Counted from the stretch's first letter, positions 7,340 through 15,141 are shown. The stretch: 37,119 bases of DNA from Gallionella sp. (GCA_003134595.1 PLBS01000093.1:15068-52186); one strand, 5' to 3'. Notes: generated by a model not told the origin, from the sequence alone. Numbers and translations are program-made.

Positions 7340-8080
7340 ATGAAGAATTGGTTAGTGGCAATAATGAGTGCGATCATCATAACGATGAGTGGGGCTGGTC
7401 TGGCGGTGCCTATGACCAAGGATCAGGGAGACGCCATACTCAAGGAGCTTCGCGAGATCAAGCAGCTGCTTGCAAGACCTCAGCAGCAAGCTCCGGCAGC
7501 ACCGTCAGCTCCGCCGAAACTGGAGAGCCTGACGGTTAAAGGCGATGCGATATACGTGCTCGGCAAAAGCGATGCCCCGCTGACAATGGTGGAATTTACC
7601 GACTACCAGTGCCCGTTCTGCGCGCGGTTCGAGGCGACCACTTTCCCCGAGATCAAAAAGAACTATATCGACACCGGCAAGCTGCGCCTTATCTTGCGTG
7701 ACCTCCCGCTGGCGGATATGCATCCATTCGCCCTGAAAGCCGCCCAGTCCGTGCGCTGCGCCGGAGATCAGGGCAAGTTTTGGGAGATGAAGGAACTGGT
7801 GTTCAAAAATCAGAACAAGATTGATGTTGATTCGCTGGCCGGTTATGCAAAAGATCTTTCGCTCAATGGCGATACCTTCAAGAGCTGCATGGCCGATGGC
7901 AAGCATCTGAAAGAAATCGGCGACGAAACCAAATACGCCCAATCACTGGGTATCACCGGAACGCCGACGTTCATTCTCGGCAAGGCCGTGGGTGACTCGG
8001 TGGAGGGCCGAGTGATCGTCGGCGCTCAGCCGCTAGCGGCTTTCGAAGCGGCGATCAATGAGATGCTGGGGAAGCACTAG
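7340..8080 (+). CDS. Periplasmic DsbA-like thiol:disulfide oxidoreductase
   Basis: 246 aa with a signal peptide (about 1-22), a short coiled or Pro/Ala-rich linker (QQQAPAAPSAPP), then a DsbA-type thioredoxin fold: VEFTDYQCPFCARFE with the redox pair C91-PF-C94 and the cis-Pro loop TGTPTF (P209). Cys140 and Cys183 may form a second disulfide. Proteins with this layout (DSBA oxidoreductase family, resembling ScsC/BdbD-type proteins) oxidise or isomerise exported cysteines. No DsbB partner is adjacent. A plausible role is disulfide formation in the many exported proteins here, but this is inference. The start has GGGG 7-8 nt upstream. Confidence 0.85.
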   Translation: MKNWLVAIMSAIIITMSGAGLAVPMTKDQGDAILKELREIKQLLARPQQQAPAAPSAPPKLESLTVKGDAIYVLGKSDAPLTMVEFTDYQCPFCARFEATTFPEIKKNYIDTGKLRLILRDLPLADMHPFALKAAQSVRCAGDQGKFWEMKELVFKNQNKIDVDSLAGYAKDLSLNGDTFKSCMADGKHLKEIGDETKYAQSLGITGTPTFILGKAVGDSVEGRVIVGAQPLAAFEAAINEMLGKH

Positions 8081-8103
8081 CGCCATTGTTTGGCGTAGCC
8101 AAC

Positions 8104-8128
8104 GTAGCGTGCCTGCAGCGCACGCTAC
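8104..8128. terminator. Hairpin between convergent genes, possible weak terminator
   Basis: A 9-bp stem, GTAGCGTGC with GCACGCTAC and a 7-nt loop, lies between the convergent DsbA-like and OYE genes. No T-tract follows on either strand, so it may equally be a small palindromic repeat. Confidence 0.4.
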
Positions 8129-8156
8129 ATGGCTGGATTTTAAAGGCTTCCTGCTA

Positions 8157-9233
8157 TCAGCCCAGCGCCGGGTAATCGGTATAACCCTTGGGTCCGGGCG
8201 TATAGAATGTGCTCATGTCGGGCGCATTCACAGCTGCGCCGATTTTCCAGCGGGCAACCAGATCCGGGTTGGCGAGGAACGGTTTCCCCACGGTGATCAG
8301 ATCGCATTTGCCCGCAGCCAGATCGCTCTCGGCGCGCGCGGCATCGTAGCCGCCGGAGAGGATCAGTTTGCCCTTGAACACGTTGCGGAACGTCGCCTTC
8401 ATTGACTCAGGCACCGGCGGCGCACCCATGGACGAGTGGTCGACCAGATGGATGTAGACCAGCCCGCGTGCATTGAGCTGTTGCGCAAGATAGGTGTAAT
8501 CCGCTTCCATCGCGTCGTACAGCGGCATGTCGTTGAACACACCGAACGGCGACAAGCGTATGCCGACCTTGTCCTTGCCGATCGCCCTGATCACCGCATC
8601 GACGACTTCTAGCACGAAGCGCGCGCGGTTTTCTATCGAACCGCCGTAACGATCCGTGCGCTGATTCGAGTTCGGGCGGATGAACTGCTCGAGCAGATAA
8701 CCGTTTGCTCCGTGCAACTCGACACCGTCAAATTCCGCTGCCACCGCATTCTTCGCGGACTGCGCAAATTCTTCTATGGTGGATTTGATGTCAGCCTCGG
8801 TCATTGCTTGCGGAGTGGCATTCGGTTTCATGCCCTCGGCATCGGTGTACATTTCGCCGACGGCCGCTACCGCAGAAGGCGCCAGAATACGCGCACCCGC
8901 AGGCAGGTTGAGGGCATGGCCAATGCGCCCGCAATGCATGAACTGGATGAACATCTTCGCGCCCTGCGCGTGAACCGCATCAGTAACGCGCTTCCATCCC
9001 GCAACCTGCGCCGCGGAGAATATCCCAGGTATGCGTGGGTAGCCCAGCCCATTGGGAGACGGCGACGTGCCTTCGGTGATGATGAGGCCTGCGGTAGCTC
9101 GTTGCGCGTAATACTGCGCCATGAGCTCGTTCGGAATATTGCCGGTGGCGCGATTGCGCGTCATCGGTGACATGACCAAGTGGTTCTGCAGCGTGAGTGA
9201 ACCCAGAGTGGTTTTTGAAAACAGCAGCGACAT
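8157..9233 (-). CDS. Old Yellow Enzyme family FMN-dependent ene-reductase (NemA-like)
   Basis: 358 aa, the usual length for NemA/OYE proteins. The TIM-barrel start FSKTTLGSLTLQNHLVMSPM, the ligand pair H174/N177 and proton-donor Tyr179 in VELHGANGYLLEQF, the RPNSNQRTDRYGGSIENR segment and the late phosphate-binding DLITVGKPFLANPDL are all present. Such enzymes use NAD(P)H to reduce activated alkenes, maleimides, quinones or nitro compounds in the cytoplasm; the physiological substrate is unknown. GGAGG lies 8 nt upstream of the ATG. It is monocistronic and converges with the DsbA-like gene. Confidence 0.9.
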   Translation of the reverse strand: MSLLFSKTTLGSLTLQNHLVMSPMTRNRATGNIPNELMAQYYAQRATAGLIITEGTSPSPNGLGYPRIPGIFSAAQVAGWKRVTDAVHAQGAKMFIQFMHCGRIGHALNLPAGARILAPSAVAAVGEMYTDAEGMKPNATPQAMTEADIKSTIEEFAQSAKNAVAAEFDGVELHGANGYLLEQFIRPNSNQRTDRYGGSIENRARFVLEVVDAVIRAIGKDKVGIRLSPFGVFNDMPLYDAMEADYTYLAQQLNARGLVYIHLVDHSSMGAPPVPESMKATFRNVFKGKLILSGGYDAARAESDLAAGKCDLITVGKPFLANPDLVARWKIGAAVNAPDMSTFYTPGPKGYTDYPALG

Positions 9234-9621
9234 GGTTGCTCCTCCTTATAAATGGTTTGGATATTTTACAAATAAGAAAAAAGTTTAGCAGGGTGTTGCA
9301 AGAAGGAAGAATGGTGTTGCCAACCCGGCGGACAATATACTCCGAATTAAATGGGGCAGCTCATGCAGACCCCTTTTTGCTGCTTTTCGATTTGCCATTT
9401 TTCACACACTTTAACTAAGACTAAAGATGAATTTCCGTCAGTTTTTAATTCGCCAGCCCTGTCAGTTACATCTCAATAACGCCCGCTACGCTAATATTGG
9501 CGCCGTTTCCGACAATAGGCTTTGTATTGGCATGTAATATGCGTATTAATAACATAAAGGTAGCAAATTCAAATTCGGCAGTAACAAGCCGTAATGCAGC
9601 AGAAGCAGAAGGAGGTGTGCC
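9234..9621. other. Intergenic region between the OYE gene and the 73-aa gene
   Basis: About 390 bp, AT-rich, with no supported gene. It should hold divergent promoters. The only motif I can point to is the sigma54-like site at 9527. Confidence 0.5.
9527..9543 (+). promoter_or_regulatory. Candidate sigma54 promoter (GG-N10-GC)
   Basis: TTGGCATGTAATATGCG keeps the invariant GG and GC with exactly ten bases between (GG 9529-9530, GC 9541-9542) and most of the TTGGCACG consensus, but the -12 box is ATGC rather than TTGC. It precedes the 73-aa gene by about 80 nt. Chance occurrence is possible. Confidence 0.35.
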
Positions 9622-9843
9622 ATGACTATCGTGATGAACATGAGCGACTATGAAATCGAACGTGAAGCGTTGGAGGTCGAGTACGGCGAGGAAATCATGT
9701 ATTCCGGTTGGAATCCTGATGTTGACTTAGTGCGTGAGCAACTGCAGCTTGTGCCGACCAGCGAACAGAAGACCATTCCTGAGGATCTTGCGACGGTAGC
9801 TGCGGAGTTATTCCTGAGAAAGATGTATTCCTATCAGCGCTAA
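9622..9843 (+). CDS. 73-aa acidic hypothetical protein
   Basis: MTIVMNMSDYEIEREALEVE followed by YGEEIMYSGWNPDVDL, a polar stretch and an amphipathic C-terminal helix (LATVAAELFLRKMYSYQR). I do not recognise a family. There is no signal peptide or membrane segment, so it is probably cytosolic. The gene is supported by a strong AGGAGG 7 nt before the ATG and by sensible composition. It stands alone, possibly behind a sigma54-type promoter. Confidence 0.65.
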   Translation: MTIVMNMSDYEIEREALEVEYGEEIMYSGWNPDVDLVREQLQLVPTSEQKTIPEDLATVAAELFLRKMYSYQR

Positions 9844-10152
9844 CTGCGCGGTGGCTTCTTTGTATTGCGCCCAGGAAAAAGCCACAGGAAATTGAACGGG
9901 AGGGTAGCATCAATCAACTTCCACCGATGGGCTCATGCTTTGCGCCCACTTGAAGGCATCAATGAGCGCGTCCAGTTCAGTGTGGCGCGCTGGTTTGCAG
10001 AGAAACGGCAAATTTTGCTCTTGCAGGCATCACACAAACCAAATTCACAAAATTGTCATGGAACAAAATCCAGATCGTCTGGTCTGATTCACCGGAATCG
10101 AGTATGAACACGAGATTCTTTTCATCTTAACGATTATTGAAGGAGTATCAAT
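9844..10152. other. Intergenic region, nothing identified
   Basis: About 310 bp. The 80-aa plus ORF at 9865-10107 has no ribosome binding site and an unlikely composition, so I do not call it. No hairpins or repeats stand out. Confidence 0.5.
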
Positions 10153-10269
10153 ATGAGCGACCAAACCAACAGCAATACTTTTTCAGAAGACGCTGAGTTT
10201 AACGCTGCACTCGGCTGGCTTGCAGCCCTGTCAGTGTCGATTGCCACTTGGGCTGGCCTTGCTTCTTAA
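10153..10269 (+). CDS. 38-aa small hydrophobic protein
   Basis: Absent from the ORF track because of its length. AAGGAG lies 8 nt before the ATG. The product is MSDQTNSNTFSEDAEFNAAL followed by GWLAALSVSIATWAGLAS: a polar, acidic N-terminal half and a hydrophobic C-terminal helix that could lie in the membrane. A GC-rich hairpin follows 32 nt after the stop. This arrangement of ribosome binding site, short ORF and terminator supports a real single-gene transcript. Function unknown. Confidence 0.6.
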   Translation: MSDQTNSNTFSEDAEFNAALGWLAALSVSIATWAGLAS

Positions 10270-10301
10270 AGGCGGCGAACGGTAACGAGCAGTACAACAG
10301 A

Positions 10302-10323
10302 GGGCGGTCAAAAACCGCCCTTT
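10302..10323 (+). terminator. Terminator-like hairpin after the 38-aa gene
   Basis: GGGCGGT, loop CAAAA, ACCGCCC, then TTTGTC. The stem is perfect and strong, but the T-tract is short. Confidence 0.6.
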
Positions 10324-10811
10324 GTCATTATTAGCCGTTGATTCCTGCACAAGATTGAAAGGGTCAGCATCAAAATATATCGAGTCTGATCCCCCGCTGT
10401 TCGCACGAAACCGCAATAAGTGAACCTGTTCCTGCAAGGAGAAGTAAAAACAACAAATTGTTACAACTCTCCTGAGGCTGGCAACACTTTTTTTACGGAT
10501 GATTGCTAGAATTCGTTGAGGCATAAGATTCGAAAGTTACATCGATGATCTTGCCGTCAGTTCGAACTCTTCCCCGCCTCCAGGTGTCGCCTTGGTTTTG
10601 CCGGGGCAGGCGACTACCCCATTTTTTTGTATGGCTGGCCGCTTGGTAACATGGTACTAACCGGGTGGACGTACTTAAGCATCCAAATCTGGTATGGTTC
10701 GTTTTAAGAGAGGTGCGTGTAGCTCATTCTGGCAATGTTGGCTTGCTGGCCATAAAAAGCTCGGATACCGTTCCGCTCTTCCCAACTTTCATTAAATTAT
10801 TGAGGTCAATC
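10321..10811. other. 490-bp intergenic region with a structured segment
   Basis: No convincing gene. The upstream extension of the 253-aa ORF (10665-10811) lacks a start context and precedes a signal peptide, so it is non-coding leader. The region contains a terminator-like hairpin at 10583-10628, which may end an unannotated small RNA or attenuate the Spy-like gene. Confidence 0.5.
10583..10628 (+). terminator. Terminator-like hairpin inside a long intergenic region
   Basis: GGTGTCGCC pairs with GGCGACTACC (one bulge) around a 17-nt loop, and CCATTTTTTT follows. No gene ends just upstream on the plus strand; the nearest stop is over 300 nt away. It could be the 3' end of a small RNA or a leader attenuator for the gene at 10812. 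Confidence 0.45.
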
Positions 10812-11426
10812 ATGAACAGTAAAAAAATAGCAGTTCTTTTAGCTTGCGGGCTGAGCATGGGACTTTCAGCGATTTCAGGTCCCTCCTTTGCGGCCGACGC
10901 TCCCACCAATAAACCAGACACCTCCAAACCGTTTGCCCATCCAAAAGCACACCAGAAAGATCATTGTGATGAGCATGGGTCCGGGATGACGGGAGGTTAT
11001 GGTCGCGGCATGATGGGTGACCATGAGGGCGGCATGATGGGGGGGAATGGCTCCGGAATGATGGAATCACCACGGATGAACATGGTCAGGTCACTTGATC
11101 TCAGCGATGAGCAACGTTCCAAAATCAACAAACTGTCCGACCAGTTGCGCCATAATAATTGGGTGGCACAAGGTTCTATCATGGACGAATCGGCAAAGCT
11201 TCGCGATCTTTATGAAGCAGACAAACGTGATCCAGCGACGATTGGCAATGTATACCAAAAGATTTTTGACTTGAAGCGCCAGATGATAGAGGCGATGATC
11301 GATACCCAGAACCATGTTGAGGAGTTATTGACCCCTGAACAAATCATCCAGTTGAAGGACATGCATCACATGAAGGGCATGCATCACATGCCGGGGCCTA
11401 AGCACCACGGTCATCCGATGAACTGA
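10812..11426 (+). CDS. Spy/CpxP-like periplasmic protein, His/Met-rich
   Basis: 204 aa from the ATG at 10812 (GAGGT 6 nt upstream); the track start lies 49 codons too early. A signal peptide ends near SFAA. A low-complexity linker carries repeated GGMMG/GSGMM motifs with His and Met. The helical core has two LTxxQ-type segments, LDLSDEQRSKI and LLTPEQIIQL, as in Spy and CpxP. The C-terminus is again His/Met-rich (DMHHMKGMHHMPGPKHHGHP). Spy-family proteins are ATP-independent periplasmic chaperones or stress-sensor partners; related metal-rich members bind Zn, Ni or Cu. The His/Met clusters suggest copper or other metal binding here, which is inference. No CpxRA-like two-component system is adjacent. 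Confidence 0.75.
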   Translation: MNSKKIAVLLACGLSMGLSAISGPSFAADAPTNKPDTSKPFAHPKAHQKDHCDEHGSGMTGGYGRGMMGDHEGGMMGGNGSGMMESPRMNMVRSLDLSDEQRSKINKLSDQLRHNNWVAQGSIMDESAKLRDLYEADKRDPATIGNVYQKIFDLKRQMIEAMIDTQNHVEELLTPEQIIQLKDMHHMKGMHHMPGPKHHGHPMN

Positions 11427-11447
11427 GCCACTGTGTTTTGCCAAGCT

Positions 11448-11479
11448 AATACCCGGGTCGAGAAACCCGGGTATTTTTT
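11448..11479 (+). terminator. Intrinsic terminator after the Spy-like gene
   Basis: ATACCCGGGT, loop CGAGAA, ACCCGGGTAT, then TTTTT. A perfect 10-bp stem lying 23 nt after the stop. Confidence 0.9.
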
Positions 11480-11671
11480 ATGCGCTAGCCTATTTCCGAT
11501 GAGCCTATGCCACCCGCCCCTTTGCAGCACGTCGATGGGCGCGGGTCGCATCACCGTGGCGGAATGGGTTCGCAGAGGATTGCGGAGAGGCGGCGAATGA
11601 TGCGTTGTTTGAGATACGGAAGGGATGAGATCTCGATGCCGACCCATTTGATCCAGTGCAGCCAGGAGGAC

Positions 11672-11836
11672 TTATTTGGCCTTGTGCTCCAGCGCGATGC
11701 CGAACAGCTCCAGAACAACGCCCAAGATAAGCAACAGCGCGCCCGGCCATGCTTCTGGAGCGAGGAGCATCAGTGTTGCGCCCAGCACCACCATGATCAC
11801 TGCACTGGCGCGCCGGGTACGTGGATTCTTTATCAT
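11672..11836 (-). CDS. 54-aa small membrane protein
   Basis: Missing from the ORF track. The frame gives MIKNPRTRRASAVIMVVLGA, TLMLLAPEAWPGALLLILGV and VLELFGIALEHKAK: a basic N-terminus, two hydrophobic helices separated by an APEAWPG turn, and a charged tail. It looks like a two-helix inner-membrane protein. GGGGA lies 7-8 nt upstream of the ATG. I have no family name or function for it. It converges with the Spy-like gene terminator and is divergent from the 86-aa gene at 11960. Confidence 0.65.
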   Translation of the reverse strand: MIKNPRTRRASAVIMVVLGATLMLLAPEAWPGALLLILGVVLELFGIALEHKAK

Positions 11837-11959
11837 ATGGCTTCCCCTGCTATTCCTTGGTTCGAGTTTTAAGTATAGTTTAGATAATCACTTTCAGTCG
11901 ACATGATTTTCGGTCGCCCTGCAAGGGTGCTAATCATTAAATCAATGGCGGAGATCACC

Positions 11960-12220
11960 ATGAAAAAACTAAAAAATGAAGCAGAATTATTTAAAGGAGC
12001 GTTACTCGCAGGCGTGAAGTATGCGGAGGGGCGTGGTGTAGTCGAGTTTGAACCAACCGATTCGGCAAGTGAGAAACTCTTATACATCTATAGACTGCTG
12101 GTCCATGATAAAGTCATTCAGCCATTGCCTGAAGATCAGGTCGCTGAAAAAACTTTGCGGCACAAACTTGCAATCTGGTACTCAAAACAACTGCCCGAAG
12201 ATCATCCGCTTTTAAAATAA
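11960..12220 (+). CDS. 86-aa conserved-type hypothetical protein (possibly DUF5062)
   Basis: MKKLKNEAELFKGALLAGVK, then YAEGRGVVEFEPTDSASEKL, a helix LYIYRLLVHDKVIQPLPEDQ and the tail HKLAIWYSKQLPEDHPLLK. The ATG at 11960 is chosen over the track start because GGAG sits 7-8 nt upstream. The protein is soluble and mostly helical. The pattern resembles what I recall of DUF5062, a gammaproteobacterial family of unknown function, but this is from memory and uncertain. The hslR gene follows 74 nt downstream on the same strand. Confidence 0.65.
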   Translation: MKKLKNEAELFKGALLAGVKYAEGRGVVEFEPTDSASEKLLYIYRLLVHDKVIQPLPEDQVAEKTLRHKLAIWYSKQLPEDHPLLK

Positions 12221-12294
12221 GCAAAATAGTCAGCCCGATCCGACTTCATTGATTGCACGAACATCAGCGCGACATTCGCATTCAGCGCATCAAG

Positions 12295-12690
12295 ATGAGT
12301 ACAGACGACAATACAGAGAAATTCCGCATCGACAAGTGGCTTTGTGCCGCGCGTTTCTTCAAAACGCGTTCCTTGGCGGCTGACGCTGTTGAGTGCGGTA
12401 AAGTGCATATCAATGAGGTGCGCGTCAAACCGGCTAAGGCAGTGGCGGTGGGCGATATGCTGAACATCCACATCGGGCAGCATCAATTCGTAATCGAGGT
12501 GCTGGCACTGTCCAATAAACGCGGTCCGGCATCCGAGGCGCAGAAACTATATCGCGAGACCGATGCCAGCGGTCAGCGGCGAGAAGCCATTGCCGCCCAA
12601 CTCAAGGCACAGCCGCAGCCTTTCTTTTTTAAGGGTAGACCGACCAAACGTGATCGACGGGAGATCGAGCGTTTCAAGAAGGGAAAGTGA
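12295..12690 (+). CDS. hslR: Heat shock protein 15 (HslR), S4-domain RNA-binding protein
   Basis: 131 aa from MSTDDNTEKFRIDKWLCAAR; the track start at 12253 adds 14 residues with no family support. The S4 domain covers the first 70 residues (RIDKWLCAARFFKTRSLAAD, then VECGKVHINEVRVKPAKAVAVGD), followed by the basic tail FFFKGRPTKRDRREIERFKK typical of Hsp15. Hsp15 binds free 50S subunits carrying nascent peptidyl-tRNA and helps recycle stalled ribosomes after heat shock. It is usually heat-induced; here no RpoH promoter could be pinned down. No strong ribosome binding site is visible. Confidence 0.9.
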   Translation: MSTDDNTEKFRIDKWLCAARFFKTRSLAADAVECGKVHINEVRVKPAKAVAVGDMLNIHIGQHQFVIEVLALSNKRGPASEAQKLYRETDASGQRREAIAAQLKAQPQPFFFKGRPTKRDRREIERFKKGK

Positions 12691-12773
12691 TAACCGTTGC
12701 CGACCCGCAGCCGACACTCAGAATCAGGGTTTCAAGGCATTTGGCAAGCACGTTTCGTTGTATTTACTCGATA

Positions 12774-13838
12774 TCATCTTGACTCATCAAATAGCGCTTC
12801 CAGACGCATGCTGAGCGCAGGGCTGGATTGATAATTCATTACTCTGGGGAAATGCAGTTGCGGGCTTAATTCAAAGAATAGCCATTCCCGATGCATTCGG
12901 TAACGATAAAGCATTTGCACGACATAATCCGTCACTTGATACTGCGGATTACTGACCCCAATTACACTCGCCTGATACAGCAAGGCGGTACGATCATTCA
13001 GGGTGTGATAAATAGATAAATCCTGACGCAGGTCGAAGTTCTGTTTGTCATTGAGCCACGTGGCAGTGCTGGTGGCACGAAACAGAGCCGGCTCGCTTAT
13101 AAAACGCTCCAGGTCAAACTGACTGGTTTCACCCACGCCTATGGTATTAAACCAATACACAGACTCCGCTGCTTTCAGGCGCCACTCACCCATCGGAGCC
13201 GAAAAGCTACCCCTTGCGCGTACGAAAGGCTTTATCGGGATTGGAAATTTAAGCCCCGCATCCGTACTGAAGTGCCAGACGTTTGCCGCTGCTGTCTCAT
13301 AGCGCGCAGCCAAGGCAACACTCGAAGGCGCGACGACCTGATTACGAAGCACGGTCTGACCTTGTGCTGGTGTTGGCTCAGATGTTATATTTTTCTCAGG
13401 GTCTGTTTCAATCAACAGATGTAATCGCCCCTCGGTTACAGGCAATCTCAAATTTAGCCTGGCTGCAAGATCGAACTTGCGATTACCGTTAAATCCCGCC
13501 ACCCTGGTAAGGTCCAGCTGAAATACACTTTGGTTGCTCTCCTGGTAATGACGATCACCACCAAAGAAGCGATCGATACTGCTTGCGAAGCTGACAATCT
13601 TCCCAGACAAATAATCACGCGGAGCATCCATAGAATCAAAGCGATCGGATTGTTGTGTCTGTGGGACAGCTTGTGCTGTTTGTGGGACAGCTTGTGCTGT
13701 TTGTGGAACAGCTTGTTCTGTTTGTGGAACAGATTGTTCTGCTCCAAGCAGCTTCAAGGGGAAAAGGAGAGTAATGCCCAACAGCAGACTCGACGAAAGC
13801 CTGCAAAGCCAGATGGATGTTTGCTCAGAGATAGACAT
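12774..13838 (-). CDS. Putative outer-membrane protein with a VPQTAQA repeat linker
   Basis: 354 aa. An N-terminal hydrophobic signal segment (LSSSLLLGITLLFPLKLLGA) is followed by four near-identical heptads, VPQTEQA / VPQTAQA / VPQTAQA / VPQTQQS, encoded by a 21-bp tandem repeat. The rest alternates polar and hydrophobic residues with many Arg/Tyr/Phe-rich strands (VFQLDLTRVAGFNGNRKFDL, ARLNLRLPVTEGRLHLLIET), suggesting a beta-barrel or beta-sandwich outer-membrane protein. I do not recognise the family. It does not end in the usual C-terminal aromatic residue (FDESR), so barrel assignment is tentative. No clear ribosome binding site. Confidence 0.6.
   Translation of the reverse strand: MSISEQTSIWLCRLSSSLLLGITLLFPLKLLGAEQSVPQTEQAVPQTAQAVPQTAQAVPQTQQSDRFDSMDAPRDYLSGKIVSFASSIDRFFGGDRHYQESNQSVFQLDLTRVAGFNGNRKFDLAARLNLRLPVTEGRLHLLIETDPEKNITSEPTPAQGQTVLRNQVVAPSSVALAARYETAAANVWHFSTDAGLKFPIPIKPFVRARGSFSAPMGEWRLKAAESVYWFNTIGVGETSQFDLERFISEPALFRATSTATWLNDKQNFDLRQDLSIYHTLNDRTALLYQASVIGVSNPQYQVTDYVVQMLYRYRMHREWLFFELSPQLHFPRVMNYQSSPALSMRLEALFDESR
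13655..13741 (-). repeat. 21-bp tandem repeat coding for VPQTAQA heptads
   Basis: Four consecutive, almost identical 21-bp units near the 5' end of the gene at 12774-13838. Units this similar are prone to slippage, and each gain or loss keeps the frame, so linker length may vary between strains. Confidence 0.8.
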
Positions 13839-14223
13839 TTCGGGTAGAAATATTACATAATAAAGTCGCGTAAACGGAGTTTGACATGAAGCCGGAGCGT
13901 CAGCAAATATTCAGTGCGCGCGCCAACTATACACACGAAAAATCGCGCGAGGGGCTGAGCCCCCCAACCCGCATGTCTATTCCACGTCATGCGCTTTGCT
14001 CATCTCGCCGTGCAAACCTTGCAAAGTGTAAAAGTGCAAAACCTAAGCCCCCTACGCGAAGCCTGTTCTGATGAAACTAATGATACGACTACTAGCCATC
14101 TGACTGATACAACTACTGGTGAAACTACTAGCCATCTGACTAAGTTGGCAAACCACGCCAACTAAGTCATTGGTTATAGCCATTCCACTAGGCTGCCAGC
14201 CGAAGAACTTTTATGTCGAAGGG
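13839..14223. other. Intergenic region with repeat remnants
   Basis: 385 bp. A 61-aa plus ORF (13886-14071) starts after a possible GGAG but has skewed composition and no recognisable features, so it is not called. From 14068 onward the region is made of full and partial copies of the covarying hairpin repeat, including a fragment at 14088-14104 and another near 14177-14200. Confidence 0.55.
14116..14177 (+). repeat. Covarying hairpin repeat, copy 2
   Basis: A 62-nt unit from CTGGTGAAAC to TTGGTTATA. Helices are TAGCCA with TGGTTA, TGACT with AGTCA, and AGTTGGC with GCCAACT around AAACCAC. Relative to copy 3, C-G pairs have become T-A pairs in two helices, so pairing is kept while sequence changes. 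Confidence 0.8.
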
Positions 14224-15141
14224 CTACGGGAGCATCCTGGCTAAGCGAAACCCGAAGATGCTGAAACGGAGCACAGGCTTGTTGCTGTTACGTATAGCCG
14301 CGCGCACGTTCCGTGGTCCGTTGTTCCACGAACCGCCGCGAAGCACGCGCTTCGCGCCATCCCCTTGCCAGGCACTGCCGTCAGCCGGGGCGCCCTTATA
14401 GCTGTCGTGATAACTGTCCTCAGTCCATTCCCACACGTTCCCCAGCATGTCATCCAGTCCGAATGCATTGGCCTTGAAGCTGCCTACCGGAGCGGTATAG
14501 GCAAAACCATCCGTGCAGTTATGTACCGACCAGGATGATGCATTAAGTATCCCTGCTTGTGCTGTCTTGTCCGCAGCATTCGCATATCCGCAAGCATCAT
14601 CAGGGTTGCCCCCCCAGTAACGTGCGGTGCCGGTGTTGCCACGAGCGGAGTATTCCCATTCAGCCTCTGTTGGCAGACGGTATTGTTTGCCTGTCTTGCG
14701 TGACATCCATTTCGCATAGGCTTTGGCATCGTTCCAGTTGATACAGGCGACAGGGTGTTTGTCGTCTTGTGGGTAGCCGGGTTTGCTCCAGCTGCCACTG
14801 CGCTCTTCAAATTTACCGCCTTCAAGCGTCCAGCATTTGTCGCCGGTGCTGTAGTTGGTATTTTTCACGAATGCCGCAAACTGGCCTCGGGTGATCTCGG
14901 TCTTGCCCAGAGCGAAGGCAGCAACATTGACCCGATGCACAGGGCCTTCGTCGTGATCCCGCCCGGCCTCAGAACCGGGCGAGCCCATGTCAAAGCTCCC
15001 CGAAGGGATGACCACCATCTCTGGACAGCTTGGACAGTCGCGGAAGATATTGCCTGCTTTGCCCTGCTTGGCGGCTTGGGCTTGGGTAGGCATCCACATC
15101 AAACAGAATGTGGCGATGATGAGACCGAGTAGGTTGCGCAT
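14224..15141 (-). CDS. Exported FGE-sulfatase-fold protein without the catalytic cysteines
   Basis: 305 aa from MRNLLGLIIATFCLMWMPTQ (ATG 15141, GAGG 9 nt upstream; the track start adds 7 residues). After the signal peptide comes a complete formylglycine-generating-enzyme-type domain: MVVIPSGSFDMGSPGSEAGR, EITRGQFAAFVKNT, PVACINWNDAKAYAKWMSRK, YRLPTEAEWEYSARG, NVWEWTEDSYHDS, RVLRGGSWNNGPRNVRAAIR and IFGFRLAR. True FGE has a Cys pair just after GGS; here the segment reads GGSWNNGPRNVR with no Cys, so sulfatase activation is unlikely. Such proteins often bind ligands or modify other substrates. The role is unknown. No sulfatase gene is nearby. Confidence 0.85.
   Translation of the reverse strand: MRNLLGLIIATFCLMWMPTQAQAAKQGKAGNIFRDCPSCPEMVVIPSGSFDMGSPGSEAGRDHDEGPVHRVNVAAFALGKTEITRGQFAAFVKNTNYSTGDKCWTLEGGKFEERSGSWSKPGYPQDDKHPVACINWNDAKAYAKWMSRKTGKQYRLPTEAEWEYSARGNTGTARYWGGNPDDACGYANAADKTAQAGILNASSWSVHNCTDGFAYTAPVGSFKANAFGLDDMLGNVWEWTEDSYHDSYKGAPADGSAWQGDGAKRVLRGGSWNNGPRNVRAAIRNSNKPVLRFSIFGFRLARMLP

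Noticed and set aside
9865-10107. 80-aa plus-strand ORF
   Set aside because: No ribosome binding site and no recognisable features.
11505-11750. 81-aa minus-strand ORF and a shorter frame reading LHWIKWVGIEISSLPYLKQR
   Set aside because: The first is compositionally unlikely. The second looks protein-like but has no start codon with a ribosome binding site and overlaps the 54-aa gene.
13886-14071. 61-aa plus-strand ORF with a possible GGAG upstream
   Set aside because: Composition and lack of any motif argue against it; it also runs toward repeat DNA. It could be the broken start of a lost gene.
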